Assembly (NCBI GenBank): GCA_964481165.1
Contig: CAYZYC010000001.1
Location: forward strand, 1-64,000
Direction: 5' to 3'
Length of the DNA stretch: 64,000 bases
Origin: Zeimonas sp964481165
GTDB lineage: Bacteria > Pseudomonadota > Gammaproteobacteria > Burkholderiales > Burkholderiaceae_E
Shown: positions 43,026-51,644 of the stretch, piece by piece
Layout: the number at the start of each line of letters is the position of its first letter
Numbering within the stretch: position 1 is the first letter of the stretch
The notes under the pieces: generated by a model
What the model was told of the DNA's origin: nothing
What the model saw: the letters and a program-made list of their open reading frames with translations, nothing else
Database searches by the model: none
Program-made: the position numbers and the translations under genes

Positions 43026-43754
43026 TCAGCCCGCCGGCGCAGCGGCGGCGAGCCGCGCGCGCGCGTCGTCGGCGGCGTTGACGCGATCGTGCTGCACGCG
43101 TCCGTCCAGGAAGTGGATCACGCGGCGCGCAAAGCGCGCGACGTCGGTTTCGTGCGTCACGAAGACGACGGTCTGCCCGGCGTGGTTCAGCGACTGCAGC
43201 AGCGCCATGACTTCGAGCGAGGTGCGCGAGTCGAGCGCGCCGGTGGGTTCGTCGGCCAGCAGCAGGATCGGGTCGTTCACCAATGCGCGGGCGATCGCGA
43301 CACGTTGCTGCTGCCCGCCCGACAGTTGCGCCGGCGTGTGGTCGATCCGGTCTTCCAGCCCCACGTCCGCGAGGCGTGCCCGCGCGCGTTGCACGCGTTC
43401 GGCGCGTGCCATGCCGGAATAGAGCAACGGCAGCATCGTGTTCTCGAGCGCGCTCGTTCGCGCGAGCAGGTTGAACTGCTGGAACACGAAACCGATGCGC
43501 CGGTTGCGGATCGCCGCCAGCCGATCGCCGTCGAGGCCGGCGACTTCGACGCCGTCGAGCCGATAGCTTCCGTCGGACGGCGCGTCCAGACAGCCGATCA
43601 GGTTCATGAACGTCGACTTTCCCGAACCCGAAGGGCCCATGATCGCGACGCATTCGCCCTGCTCTATCGACAGCGAGACGCCGTCGAGCGCGCGCACTTC
43701 GGTCTGTCCCATCCGGTAGACCTTGGTGAGCCGGTGCGTCTCGATCAGCGCCAT
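43026..43754 (-). CDS. ABC transporter ATP-binding protein, MacB/LolD type
   Basis: A 242-residue ATPase with Walker A GPSGSGKST, the LSGGQQQRVAIARAL signature, Walker B ILLLADEPTGALDS and the switch histidine in FVTHETD. It belongs to the MacB/LolD/FtsE group that drives periplasm-facing permeases. It sits between the adaptor gene (18-base gap) and the permease gene (21-base gap), so the three form one pump. An alanine-rich tail of about 20 residues follows the domain. Confidence 0.93.
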   Translation of the reverse strand: MALIETHRLTKVYRMGQTEVRALDGVSLSIEQGECVAIMGPSGSGKSTFMNLIGCLDAPSDGSYRLDGVEVAGLDGDRLAAIRNRRIGFVFQQFNLLARTSALENTMLPLLYSGMARAERVQRARARLADVGLEDRIDHTPAQLSGGQQQRVAIARALVNDPILLLADEPTGALDSRTSLEVMALLQSLNHAGQTVVFVTHETDVARFARRVIHFLDGRVQHDRVNAADDARARLAAAAPAG

Positions 43755-43772
43755 CGCCGGAGTGCGGCCGAT

Positions 43773-45101
43773 TCAGAGCAGGCGCAGTCCGCGGCGCCGC
43801 GGTTCGGCGGGCGGTCCGTCGATGCCGACGACCACCTCGAGTCCTTCGTCGAGCGCCGGATTCTCCACCTGCGTATGGCTGCCGTCGCTGATTCCGACGG
43901 CCACGTCGATCGGCCGGGGCTGGCCGTTCTCGAGCACGAAGATCCGGCGACGCATCTCGGGCACGACGGAAGGTGCCGTGGCGGAATCGGCGCCGGCCGT
44001 TTCGCGGGCGACGCGTCCCGGGGCGACGTCGGGCGGTGCGGGTCCGCTCGGGGCCGCGGCGAAGCCCGGCAGGCGCACGCGCAGCGCCGCATTGGGCACC
44101 TTGAGCACCGCCTCGCGCGTATCGGTGACGATGCGAACGTTGGCCGTCATGCCGGGCAGCAGCAGCCCCTCGGGGTTGGCGAAGGTGACGATCACGTTGT
44201 ACGTGATCACGTTCTGCACGTTGACCGCGGCGATCCGGATCTGCGTGACTTCGCCGTCGAAGCTGCGTCCCGGATGCGCGTCGACGTTGAAGCGCGCCGG
44301 TTGCCCGGTGTGGATCCGGCCGATGTCGGTCTCGTCGATGCTGGTGTCGACCTGCATGTCCTGCAGGTTACGCGCGATCACGAACAGCTCCGGCGACTGC
44401 AGGCTCGCCGCCACCGTCTGCCCGGCCTCGACCGAACGCTTGATCACGACGCCGTCGACCGGGCTGCGGATCACCGAGCGTCCGAGGTCGACCTGTGCCG
44501 CGCGCAGCGCCGCTTCGCGCTGCCGCACGACGGCCTCGCTGTTGCGCACCTGCGCGATGGCGACGTCGAGCGAGGCGCGCGCCGTGTTCGCCTCCTGCTC
44601 CTGCACGCGAACGAGCGCGAGCGCACGGTCGCGTTCGGCGACCGACAGGAAGTTGCGGGCGAGCAGGTCTTCCTTGCGCTGCAGGTCGCGACGCGACTCG
44701 GCGAGATTCACGGTGGCGCGCGCAACCTCGGCCCGCCGTGCGTGCACCTGGCTTTCCTGCACGTGGACCTGCGCGCGGGCCGCCTCCAGGTCGGCCTGTG
44801 CCTGTCCGACCCGGTGTTCGAAGGTTTCCGGAGCGATGCGCGCGATCACCTGCCCTTGCCGGACCTCGTCGTTGAAGTCGACGAGCACGTCGCGGATCTG
44901 TCCCGAGACCTGCGACCCGACCTGCACGGTGCCGACGGGATTGATGGTTCCCGAGGCCGAAACCGCGGCGACGACGGTACCGCGCTCGATGCGCTCGCTG
45001 CGGTAGCGCGTGGCCGGCTCGTCGTCGCGCGACGCCCACCACGCCACGGCGGCAACGCCGGCGACCAATGCGAGAACCGCAAACGCCGTCCGTGCCTGCA
45101 T
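43773..45101 (-). CDS. MacA-like periplasmic adaptor (HlyD/RND family)
   Basis: A 442-residue adaptor with an N-terminal membrane anchor (FAVLALVAGVAAVAWWA), barrel and lipoyl halves (SASGTINPVGTVQVGSQVSG; IRSPVDGVVIKRSVEAGQ), and a long coiled-coil hairpin between about 85 and 195. It would link the ABC pump to an outer-membrane channel. Residues about 345-385 are a Pro/Ala/Gly-rich insertion near the membrane-proximal domain, unusual in length. No TolC-like gene is nearby, so the pump must borrow one. Start at 45101; upstream frame is not protein-like. Confidence 0.9.
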   Translation of the reverse strand: MQARTAFAVLALVAGVAAVAWWASRDDEPATRYRSERIERGTVVAAVSASGTINPVGTVQVGSQVSGQIRDVLVDFNDEVRQGQVIARIAPETFEHRVGQAQADLEAARAQVHVQESQVHARRAEVARATVNLAESRRDLQRKEDLLARNFLSVAERDRALALVRVQEQEANTARASLDVAIAQVRNSEAVVRQREAALRAAQVDLGRSVIRSPVDGVVIKRSVEAGQTVAASLQSPELFVIARNLQDMQVDTSIDETDIGRIHTGQPARFNVDAHPGRSFDGEVTQIRIAAVNVQNVITYNVIVTFANPEGLLLPGMTANVRIVTDTREAVLKVPNAALRVRLPGFAAAPSGPAPPDVAPGRVARETAGADSATAPSVVPEMRRRIFVLENGQPRPIDVAVGISDGSHTQVENPALDEGLEVVVGIDGPPAEPRRRGLRLL

Positions 45102-45120
45102 GGCGAAGCCTGCCCCGGAC

Positions 45121-45918
45121 TCAGTCGCGCGCGCCCGGAAGGCGCGGTGCCGCGACGCGTTCCGGGCGCCGCCGGTCTTCCTCGCGCTTGTCTTTCTCGA
45201 TCGCCTGCGCGCTGCGGGGACGTTCGAGCGTGCCGTAGCGGCGCGCGAATTCGGCAGCACGCTCGCGCAGCCAGTTCGCGACCTCGGGCTGGCCCTGCTG
45301 CTGCATGTAGCCGGCCGCGTCGAGTCCGCTGTCGTTGCGCGGCGTCGGATCGGCACCCGCTTCGACGAGCAGGCGTACCGCATCGGTGTGCGCGTGGCGA
45401 GCCGACATCATCAGCGGTGTGGTCCGGTTCGGTGACTGCGCATCGATGTACGCGTGCTGCTCGAGCAGGTATCGCAGCAGTTCGAGATTGCCGTTGACCG
45501 CAGCGTAATGCAACGGAGCCCAGCCGCTGCGGTTCACCTGCGCGCCCTTATCGACCAGCAGGCGCACGCTGTCGAGATGCCCGTGCAGCGCTGCGAGCAT
45601 CAGGGCGGTTTCGCCCCGGCTGTTCGGGGCATCGACCTTCGTGCCGGGGATTGCCGCCAGCTGCTCGAGCGTTTTCCACGACCGTTCGCGCGCCGCGACG
45701 ACGATCGCAGGCCCGTGCTGCGGGTGCTGGACGTTCGTGTCGACGCCGCGCAGCAGCAGCGTCTGCACGCGCTGCGTGTCGTCTCGCGCGACGGCTTCCC
45801 AGAATTCCGGGCTTGCGTCGCCGGACCGGGCGGCCGCGTTCTGCGACAGCACCGCCGCCAGGCACACGACGATGCTGGCGACAAGCCATCGGCCAAAGTT
45901 GAAGTCAACTCGTAACAC
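45121..45918 (-). CDS. Exported ankyrin-repeat protein
   Basis: A 265-residue protein. A hydrophobic N-terminus (WLVASIVVCLAAVLSQNAAA) is a likely signal peptide, followed by four to five ankyrin repeats from about 55 to 190 (GETALMLAALHGHLDSVRLL, APLHYAAVNGNLELLRYLL, TPLMMSARHAHTDAVRLL) and a charged Arg/Glu/Asp tail. It should act in the periplasm through protein contacts; no partner is known. The GTG start overlaps the end of tatD by 14 bases, a gene order I recognise from Burkholderiales. Confidence 0.85.
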   Translation of the reverse strand: MLRVDFNFGRWLVASIVVCLAAVLSQNAAARSGDASPEFWEAVARDDTQRVQTLLLRGVDTNVQHPQHGPAIVVAARERSWKTLEQLAAIPGTKVDAPNSRGETALMLAALHGHLDSVRLLVDKGAQVNRSGWAPLHYAAVNGNLELLRYLLEQHAYIDAQSPNRTTPLMMSARHAHTDAVRLLVEAGADPTPRNDSGLDAAGYMQQQGQPEVANWLRERAAEFARRYGTLERPRSAQAIEKDKREEDRRRPERVAAPRLPGARD

Positions 45919-46687
45919 TACGACGCGAGTCCTTGAAAAGACGGAAGTAATTCGACGTCGTCAACTCGGCGATCTGGGTCGGCGTGCGGCCACGGAGCTC
46001 GGCGAGGCACGCTGCGACGTGGCGCACCAGCGCAGGTTCGTTGGTCTTGCCGCGCTCGGGAACCGGAGCGAGATACGGCGAGTCGGTCTCGATCAGCAAC
46101 CGGTCGTCCGGGACGCGCGCGGCGACTTCGCGCAGGTCGCCGGCGTTGCGGAACGTGACGATTCCCGAGAACGATACGTGAAAACCGAGATCGAGCGCCG
46201 CCTTCGCCGTGGGCCAGTCCTCGGTGAAGCAGTGCAGGACCCCGCCGGCCTGCTCGGCGCCTTCCTCGCGCATCAGCCGAAGCGTATCGGCCGAAGCCGC
46301 GCGCGTGTGCACGATCAGCGGTTTTCCCGCTTGGCGGGCGGCGCGGATGTGCACGCGGAAACGATCGCGTTGCCACTCGGTGTCGCCCTGCGTGCGGAAA
46401 TAATCGAGGCCGGTTTCGCCGATCGCCACGACCCGGGGATGCGCGGCCAGTTGCACCAGCGTCTCGACGTCGGGTTCGCGCGCATCGGGCGAATCGGGAT
46501 GCACGCCCACCGATGCGCTCAGGCGCGGGTCGCTCTCGGCGATCGCCAGGACGCGATCGAAGCCGTCGAGCGAGACGCAGACGCACAGTGCGTGGCCGAC
46601 GTCGTGCGCCGCCATCGCGGCGAGCACCTCGTCGAGGCGCGCAGACAGTTCCGGGAAATCGAGGTGGCAGTGGGAGTCGACGAGCAT
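45905..46687 (-). CDS. TatD-family metal-dependent hydrolase
   Basis: A 260-residue TIM-barrel hydrolase. Metal ligands are visible in VDSHCHLDF (H6, H8), the glutamate of IGETGLDYF, and the aspartate of LIETDSPYLAP. Family members are 3'-5' exonucleases or D-aminoacyl-tRNA-type hydrolases acting on DNA/RNA ends in the cytoplasm. The start at 46687 (MLVDSH) gives the normal N-terminus; an ATG at 46729 adds 14 basic residues and is less likely. It lies in the tmk-holB-pilZ-tatD series on the minus strand. Confidence 0.9.
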   Translation of the reverse strand: MLVDSHCHLDFPELSARLDEVLAAMAAHDVGHALCVCVSLDGFDRVLAIAESDPRLSASVGVHPDSPDAREPDVETLVQLAAHPRVVAIGETGLDYFRTQGDTEWQRDRFRVHIRAARQAGKPLIVHTRAASADTLRLMREEGAEQAGGVLHCFTEDWPTAKAALDLGFHVSFSGIVTFRNAGDLREVAARVPDDRLLIETDSPYLAPVPERGKTNEPALVRHVAACLAELRGRTPTQIAELTTSNYFRLFKDSRRSVTS

Positions 46688-46782
46688 CTCGACGCGCCGC
46701 GCATGGGTGCGCGGCCTTGTACTCGTCATTGTATCGGCGCGACTCTCCCGGGGCCCCGAGCCCCTCGCGCGCGAGGCCTCGC

Positions 46783-47343
46783 TCAGATCGTGTGCGTCGG
46801 CCGATTGGCCTTCAGCGCTCCGCCCAGCAGGTCCTCGATGCGCGCGCGCGCCTGTGCGCCGGAATCGTCCTTCGAGAACTGCACGCCGAGCCCCTGCTGG
46901 CGTTGCGGCGTGCCGGCCGGGGTAATCCAGACGACCTTGCCGGTCACCGGGATCTTGTTCGGATCGTCCATCAGCGACAGGATCAGGTACAGCTCGTCGC
47001 CCAGGTGCACGGCCCGGGTCGTCGGCACGAACAGTCCCCCGCCGTCGACGAAAGGCATGTACGCGGCGTACAACGCCGCTTTCTCGCGGATCGCCAGTTG
47101 CACCACGCCGGGTCTTGCGTTGGTACGGGGTGGCGCCGGACGCGCGTCGGCACGCGGATCGGGCGCGGTGATCGGCGCCAGCCGCACGGCCGTGTCGGGG
47201 CTCACGCCGAGCGCCGCGTCGAGGTCGGCTGCCGCGCCCGAATCCGCTTGCGGCGCGGTTACCGGCGCAAGGGTCGCGTCGAGCGCGTCGTCGGCCATCG
47301 CCTGCATCGATGCATCCATCGTCGCCCCGCTGCTGAAACTCAT
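46783..47343 (-). CDS. pilZ: Type IV pilus PilZ-like protein with N-terminal extension
   Basis: A 186-residue protein. Residues about 75-165 match the PilZ protein of type IV pilus assembly: REKAALYAAYMPFVDGGGLF, LYLILSLMDDPNKIPVTGKV and VVWITPAG. This class lacks the RxxxR c-di-GMP motif and instead binds PilB/FimX-like partners; no such motif is seen here. The first 70 residues are an Ala/Asp/Pro-rich extension with two imperfect copies of LDAxL...LAPxTAP, absent from short PilZ proteins. It follows holB with a 47-base gap holding a 6-bp hairpin (47365-47379). Confidence 0.87.
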   Translation of the reverse strand: MSFSSGATMDASMQAMADDALDATLAPVTAPQADSGAAADLDAALGVSPDTAVRLAPITAPDPRADARPAPPRTNARPGVVQLAIREKAALYAAYMPFVDGGGLFVPTTRAVHLGDELYLILSLMDDPNKIPVTGKVVWITPAGTPQRQQGLGVQFSKDDSGAQARARIEDLLGGALKANRPTHTI

Positions 47344-47390
47344 CGTTCGATCCCCGTCGTTCGACCCGCCCGTGGCGGGCCTGTGCAACC

Positions 47391-48425
47391 TCAGCCCGCC
47401 AGCGCGGCACGGACACGAAGCAGCGCGTCCTCGATCATCAGCCGCGGGTTCAGCGGATGATCGACGGCCCGGGCGAGCTGCGAGAGCTCCGCCGCGAGAC
47501 GGTCCACGGCGTGCAGGCTGGTCATGCGCGACAACGAGCGCAGTCGGGCGACCCGATCGGGAAAGAAGCGCGGCTCGGCTCCTGCGCACACTCTCTGAAG
47601 ATCGGCGACCCACGTCTGCAAGGCGCCGATCCAGACCGGCGGCTCGATGCCGGCCAGCGCATCGGCTGCCCGCACGATCCCAGTCTCGGGAAGCCCGGCG
47701 AGGGTCTCCATCAGAACCCGATGAGCGGACGCTGCGGATGGATCGGCGAATCGGCACGCCCGCAACGGCGCGCCTCCGCACGCAGCGAGCCAGCCGGACG
47801 CCGTCGCGGGATCGGCGCCGGTCTCGTCGGCGAGCCAGCGCGCGGCCTGCGCGGCGTCGGGCAGGCCGAGTCCGACCGCGAGACAGCGCGAACGGATCGT
47901 GGCGGGCAACACGTCGGGACGGCCGGTGACCAGGACGAAGCGCGTGCGCGCGGACGGTTCCTCGAGCGTCTTGAGCAGCGCGTTGGCCGAAGCGGCGTTC
48001 AGCGCGTCGGCCGGATCGACGAGAACGACCTTGTCGCCGCCGCGATGCCCGCCCACTTCGACGAATCGCTCGAGCGCGCGGACCTGCTCGATCCGGATGT
48101 CGCGCGAAGCCTTCGCCGGCTTCTTCGCCGCCTTCTTCCCGGCCTTCTCCTCGCCGCTCTCGTCCTCGTTTTCGTCGGCGCTCGCCGGCGTCAGGACGCG
48201 CAGGTCCGGGTGGGTTCCCTGCTCGATCCAGCCGCACGACGCGCAACGACCGCACGCGGCGCCGTCGGCGGCCGCATCTTCGCAAAGCAACGCTCGCGCG
48301 AGTTCGCTGGCGAACTGCGACTTGCCGATTCCGGCAGGCCCGTGGATCAGCACCGCGTGATGCAGCCGCTCGCGTTGGCGCAACAGCACCTTCCAGGGTT
48401 GTTCCAACCAAGGAAACATCATCAT
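47391..48425 (-). CDS. holB: DNA polymerase III subunit delta'
   Basis: A 344-residue clamp-loader subunit. Walker A GPAGIGKSQFA and the zinc-site cysteines CEDAAADGAACGRCASC are present, followed by NALLKTLEEPSARTRFVLV with the sensor region. Between the zinc site and the ATPase core lies a Glu/Lys-rich insertion (about residues 78-104), seen in Burkholderiales delta' proteins. It loads the sliding clamp with the gamma/tau complex. The first of three ATG codons (48425) overlaps the tmk stop (ATGA). Confidence 0.93.
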   Translation of the reverse strand: MMMFPWLEQPWKVLLRQRERLHHAVLIHGPAGIGKSQFASELARALLCEDAAADGAACGRCASCGWIEQGTHPDLRVLTPASADENEDESGEEKAGKKAAKKPAKASRDIRIEQVRALERFVEVGGHRGGDKVVLVDPADALNAASANALLKTLEEPSARTRFVLVTGRPDVLPATIRSRCLAVGLGLPDAAQAARWLADETGADPATASGWLAACGGAPLRACRFADPSAASAHRVLMETLAGLPETGIVRAADALAGIEPPVWIGALQTWVADLQRVCAGAEPRFFPDRVARLRSLSRMTSLHAVDRLAAELSQLARAVDHPLNPRLMIEDALLRVRAALAG

Positions 48426-49033
48426 TTACATAGCTTTACAAGATCTTCTTCTAGGCATTTGCGAACTTCGGACACCGCCTGCGTCGCGTCGATGACGACG
48501 ATGCGCCCGGGGTCGGATGCCGCTCGGCGCAGGTACCCGTCGCGCACCCGCGTGAAGAACGCGACGTCCTCGGTTTCGAAGCGGTCGGGGTCGCGCGCCG
48601 CGCCGCGCCGCTGCGCGGCCAGCCCGGGTTCGACGTCGAACAGGTAGGTCCGTTCGGGTTGCAGGTCGCCGTGGACCCAGGATTCGAGCCATGCGATGCG
48701 TTCGGTCGCGGCACCGCGGCCGGCACCCTGGTAGGCATAGGTCGAGTCGGTGAACCGGTCGCAGACGACCCACTGCCCGCGTTCGAGCGCCGGACGGATG
48801 CACTTTTCGAGGTGATCGCAGCGCGCTGCGAACATCAGCATCAGTTCGGTATCCAGCCGCATCGATCGGCGCAGCAGCAGCATGCGCAGCGCTTCGGCGA
48901 GCTCGGTGCCGCCGGGCTCGCGCGTGGCGACGACATCGATTCCGCGGGCACGAAGCCACTCGATCGCCCAGGCCAGGTGCGTGCTCTTGCCCGCACCGTC
49001 GAGCCCCTCGAAGCTGAGGAATCGTCCCTTCAT
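48422..49033 (-). CDS. tmk: Thymidylate kinase
   Basis: A 203-residue dTMP kinase (dTMP + ATP to dTDP). The P-loop FEGLDGAGKST is at residues 8-18, TREPGGTELAE provides the dTMP-binding arginine, and CDRFTDSTYAYQGAGRG is the DRF/Y motif and start of the lid. Its ATG overlaps the mltG stop and its stop overlaps holB's ATG, so mltG-tmk-holB are coupled. Length and motifs are standard. Confidence 0.95.
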   Translation of the reverse strand: MKGRFLSFEGLDGAGKSTHLAWAIEWLRARGIDVVATREPGGTELAEALRMLLLRRSMRLDTELMLMFAARCDHLEKCIRPALERGQWVVCDRFTDSTYAYQGAGRGAATERIAWLESWVHGDLQPERTYLFDVEPGLAAQRRGAARDPDRFETEDVAFFTRVRDGYLRRAASDPGRIVVIDATQAVSEVRKCLEEDLVKLCK

Positions 49034-50058
49034 CGCCCGCCGCGCTGATACCGCGAGACGGCGCGGTTGTGCGAAGCCAGGTCGTCCGAGAACTCGCTGG
49101 TGCCGTCCCCGCGCGAAACGAAGTACAGCGACTGGATGTTCGCCGGATGCAGTGCCGCTTCGATCGACTCGCGGCCCGGCAATGCGATCGGCGTCGGCGG
49201 CAGTCCGGAACGCGTGTACGTGTTGTACGCGGTGTCGGCCTGCAGGTCGCGCTTGCGCAGGTTCCCGTCGAAACGATCGCCGAGTCCGTAGATCGTCGTC
49301 GGGTCGCTCTGCAGCATCATTCCGCGCCGCATCCGGTTGACGAACACGCCGGCGACCTTGTCGCGTTCGCCTGCCAGGCCGGTCTCCTTCTCGATGATCG
49401 ACGCCATCACCAGCGCTTCGTAGGGATTGCGGTACGGCAACTCCGGTGCGCGCCCTTCCCACGCCGCCTGCAGCGTGCGCTTCTGCGCCTCGTATGCGCT
49501 GCGCAGGATCTCGACGTCGCGTGCGCCCGGCGAGAAACGATAGGTGTCGGGAAAGAACAGTCCCTCGGGGTGCGCTTCGGTTGCGCCGATCCGCTGCAGC
49601 AGTTCGGTCACGTTCATCGCACGCGTATCGTGCGCGAGATCCGGATGTGCATCGATCGCCTCGCGCATCTGGCGAAACGTCCAACCCTCGATGAAACGCA
49701 CGCTCGCCAGCAGCACGTCGCCGCGAACGATCTTCTCGAGCAGTGCATCGACGGTTACCGGCGACTCCAGCGCATAGGTGCCGGCTTTCAGCTTGCCGTC
49801 GTGACCGCGCAGCCGGTACCAGATCCACAGGCGCGTGGGCGAAACGTCGACGCCCTGCGCGCGCAGCTGCTGCGCGACGCCGCGTACCGTCGCGCCGCTC
49901 GGAACCGTCAGGCGCATCGGCGATTCGGGCAGGGGAAGCGGTGCGACACGGAAGCTGTACCAGCCCCACGCCGCCACCGCCAGTGCGATCGCGCCCAGCG
50001 ACAGCACCAGGAACGCGAATCGGCCCCAGGATCGGCCCTTCGTCACGGCGGACTTCAT
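49030..50058 (-). CDS. mltG: Endolytic peptidoglycan transglycosylase
   Basis: A 342-residue YceG-like protein: one N-terminal membrane segment (AFLVLSLGAIALAVAAWGWY), a LysM-like part, and the catalytic region with HPEGLFFPDTYRFSPG and MASIIEKETG, whose glutamate is the active residue. It cuts nascent glycan strands in the periplasm and so sets their length. First of the coupled mltG-tmk-holB group; divergent from ygfZ by 54 bases. Confidence 0.94.
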   Translation of the reverse strand: MKSAVTKGRSWGRFAFLVLSLGAIALAVAAWGWYSFRVAPLPLPESPMRLTVPSGATVRGVAQQLRAQGVDVSPTRLWIWYRLRGHDGKLKAGTYALESPVTVDALLEKIVRGDVLLASVRFIEGWTFRQMREAIDAHPDLAHDTRAMNVTELLQRIGATEAHPEGLFFPDTYRFSPGARDVEILRSAYEAQKRTLQAAWEGRAPELPYRNPYEALVMASIIEKETGLAGERDKVAGVFVNRMRRGMMLQSDPTTIYGLGDRFDGNLRKRDLQADTAYNTYTRSGLPPTPIALPGRESIEAALHPANIQSLYFVSRGDGTSEFSDDLASHNRAVSRYQRGGR

Positions 50059-50080
50059 CTCGGCGAATGGTCGGGATACC

Positions 50081-50086
50081 TATAAT
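50081..50086 (+). promoter_or_regulatory. Consensus -10 box in the mltG/ygfZ divergent gap
   Basis: A perfect TATAAT lies 27 bases before the ygfZ ATG. The 17-base upstream position has no TTGACA-like -35, so it may act as an extended or activated promoter. An mltG promoter should lie in the same 54 bases on the other strand. Confidence 0.5.
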
Positions 50087-50112
50087 AATCGGTCGTTCCG
50101 AAGGACCTTTCG

Positions 50113-51318
50113 ATGACCGCCGTTCGTCCTGCTGCAGCCGGCCCGAATCCTGCCGCGGCGCCGCCCGACATCGACGCATTGCGCGAGGCCGCGTCGCGCT
50201 GCGGCCTCTCGCTGTACGAGGATCCGTACGGCGCGCAGTCGCGCGTCTCCGGCGCGGATGATGCAATGCGCGATGCAACGCGCGATGCGACGGGCGATGC
50301 AGCGCGCGATGCGATGCGCACGAAGCTCGCCGCGGGCGCCGTCGCGCTGCTGCCCGGGCAGGCGATCCTCGCGGCGTCGGGCGACGACGTCGTGCGTTTC
50401 CTGCACTCGCAGACCACCAACGATGTCGAACACCAGGCGCCCGACGAAGCCCGGTGGCACGGCTACTGTTCTCCGAAGGGCCGGCTGCTCGCGACGATGC
50501 TCGCCTGGCGCGATGGCGATTCGATGCATCTGGCGCTTCCCGATGCGATCGCCGAGCCGGTGCGCAAGCGTCTGACGATGTTCGTGCTGCGCGCGAAAGT
50601 GCGTTTCGCCAACGAGACGGGCTCGCTGGCGGTGCTCGGGCTGTGCGGCGCGCGCGTCCCGGCTGCACTGTCGTCGATCGGGCTCGACGCACCGCAGCCG
50701 ATGGCGGTTTCGCGTGGCGCCGAGGGCACCGTCGTCGGGCTCGAGACGATCTCGATCGATGCGGCGGGATCGTCGAAGTCGCCGGAATCGTCGGTGTCGA
50801 CGCAGGCGGATGCGTCGTTGCGTCGCTGGCTGCTGATCGTCCCGGTGTCCGCGCTCGAGTCGGTGTGGAACGCGCTGTCGCGCTCGCTTGCACCGGTGGA
50901 CAGCGTCGCCTGGCGCTGGACCGTCGTGCGCGCGGCAATCGCTCCGATCGTCGGCGCCACCAGCGAGCAGTTCGTGCCGCAGATGGTCAATTTCGAGGCG
51001 ACCGGCGGCGTGAGCTTCACGAAGGGGTGCTACCCGGGTCAGGAAGTCGTCGCGCGCAGCCACTACCTGGGCAAGCTCAAGCGACGGACCTTCCTCGGCC
51101 GTCTGCCGCCCGGATCGCCGGAGCCGCCGCCCGGGGCCGACGTGACCGACGGGCGCAACGAACCGGTCGGCCAGGTCGTCGCCGCCGCGCCGTCGCCGGA
51201 CGACGCGATCGAACTGCTCTACGAAGCGCGCGTCGACGCGGCGCGCTCCGGCGTGCTCTCGGTCGCCGGATCGCCGATCGAGTCGCTCGCGCTTCCCTAC
51301 CCGTTGCCGTCCGAGTGA
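50113..51318 (+). CDS. ygfZ: Folate-binding YgfZ/GcvT-like protein
   Basis: A 401-residue tetrahydrofolate-binding protein needed for repair or assembly of some Fe-S enzymes such as MiaB. The family signature KGCYPGQEVVARSHYLG is intact with its cysteine. AAGGAC precedes the ATG. Residues about 50-69 are encoded by a five-copy 12-bp tandem repeat, giving DAMR/DATR/DATG/DAAR/DAMR, an insertion near the N-terminus where the family is variable. The DUF4936 gene overlaps the stop (GTGA). Confidence 0.92.
   Translation: MTAVRPAAAGPNPAAAPPDIDALREAASRCGLSLYEDPYGAQSRVSGADDAMRDATRDATGDAARDAMRTKLAAGAVALLPGQAILAASGDDVVRFLHSQTTNDVEHQAPDEARWHGYCSPKGRLLATMLAWRDGDSMHLALPDAIAEPVRKRLTMFVLRAKVRFANETGSLAVLGLCGARVPAALSSIGLDAPQPMAVSRGAEGTVVGLETISIDAAGSSKSPESSVSTQADASLRRWLLIVPVSALESVWNALSRSLAPVDSVAWRWTVVRAAIAPIVGATSEQFVPQMVNFEATGGVSFTKGCYPGQEVVARSHYLGKLKRRTFLGRLPPGSPEPPPGADVTDGRNEPVGQVVAAAPSPDDAIELLYEARVDAARSGVLSVAGSPIESLALPYPLPSE
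50260..50319 (+). repeat. Five tandem 12-bp repeats inside ygfZ
   Basis: Five contiguous units starting GATGC (50260, 50272, 50284, 50296, 50308), of form GATGCRNYGNGC, encode Asp-Ala-x-Arg repeats. The unit length keeps the frame, so copy number could change without breaking the gene. Units differ at one to three positions, so the array is not freshly made. Confidence 0.85.
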
Positions 51319-51638
51319 AGCGCATCGTCGTCTTCGTCTGGTTTCGCGCCGATCCTGCGCGCAGCGACGAAATCCTGAGGCTGCTCGGGACGCTGGGCAG
51401 CGTGCTCGCCGCGCGTTTCGCGATCGAGCCGCGTTTCGGCTGGCGCGACGAGCCGGAGAAGAACCGTCGCACCTGGCTCGAGTCGTGGGAACCGCTGGAC
51501 GCGGCCGACGAAGCGGCGTTCGTCGCGGCGCTGGAAGCACAGGCGCACGCGCTCGGGCTCGACGCGCTCGCCCAGGGCGGACGTTTCGTCGACGTCTTTC
51601 GCTGGGCCGATGAAGGCGCCGGCAACGCGGCCGGATGA
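51315..51638 (+). CDS. DUF4936-family protein
   Basis: A 107-residue protein matching DUF4936, a small family I know mainly from Betaproteobacteria: IVVFVWFRADPARSDEILRLLGTL at the start, RRTWLESWEPLD in the middle and GRFVDVFRW at the end. The alternating pattern suggests a ferredoxin-like alpha/beta fold. Function unknown. The GTG start overlaps the ygfZ TGA, and the NRDE gene follows six bases after its stop, so all three are one unit. Confidence 0.8.
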   Translation: MKRIVVFVWFRADPARSDEILRLLGTLGSVLAARFAIEPRFGWRDEPEKNRRTWLESWEPLDAADEAAFVAALEAQAHALGLDALAQGGRFVDVFRWADEGAGNAAG

Positions 51639-51644
51639 ACGGGC

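Noticed and set aside
50260..50319. Short tandem units in ygfZ considered as a CRISPR array
   Set aside because: Units are 12 bp, contiguous without spacers, and in frame within a conserved gene; no cas genes are present.
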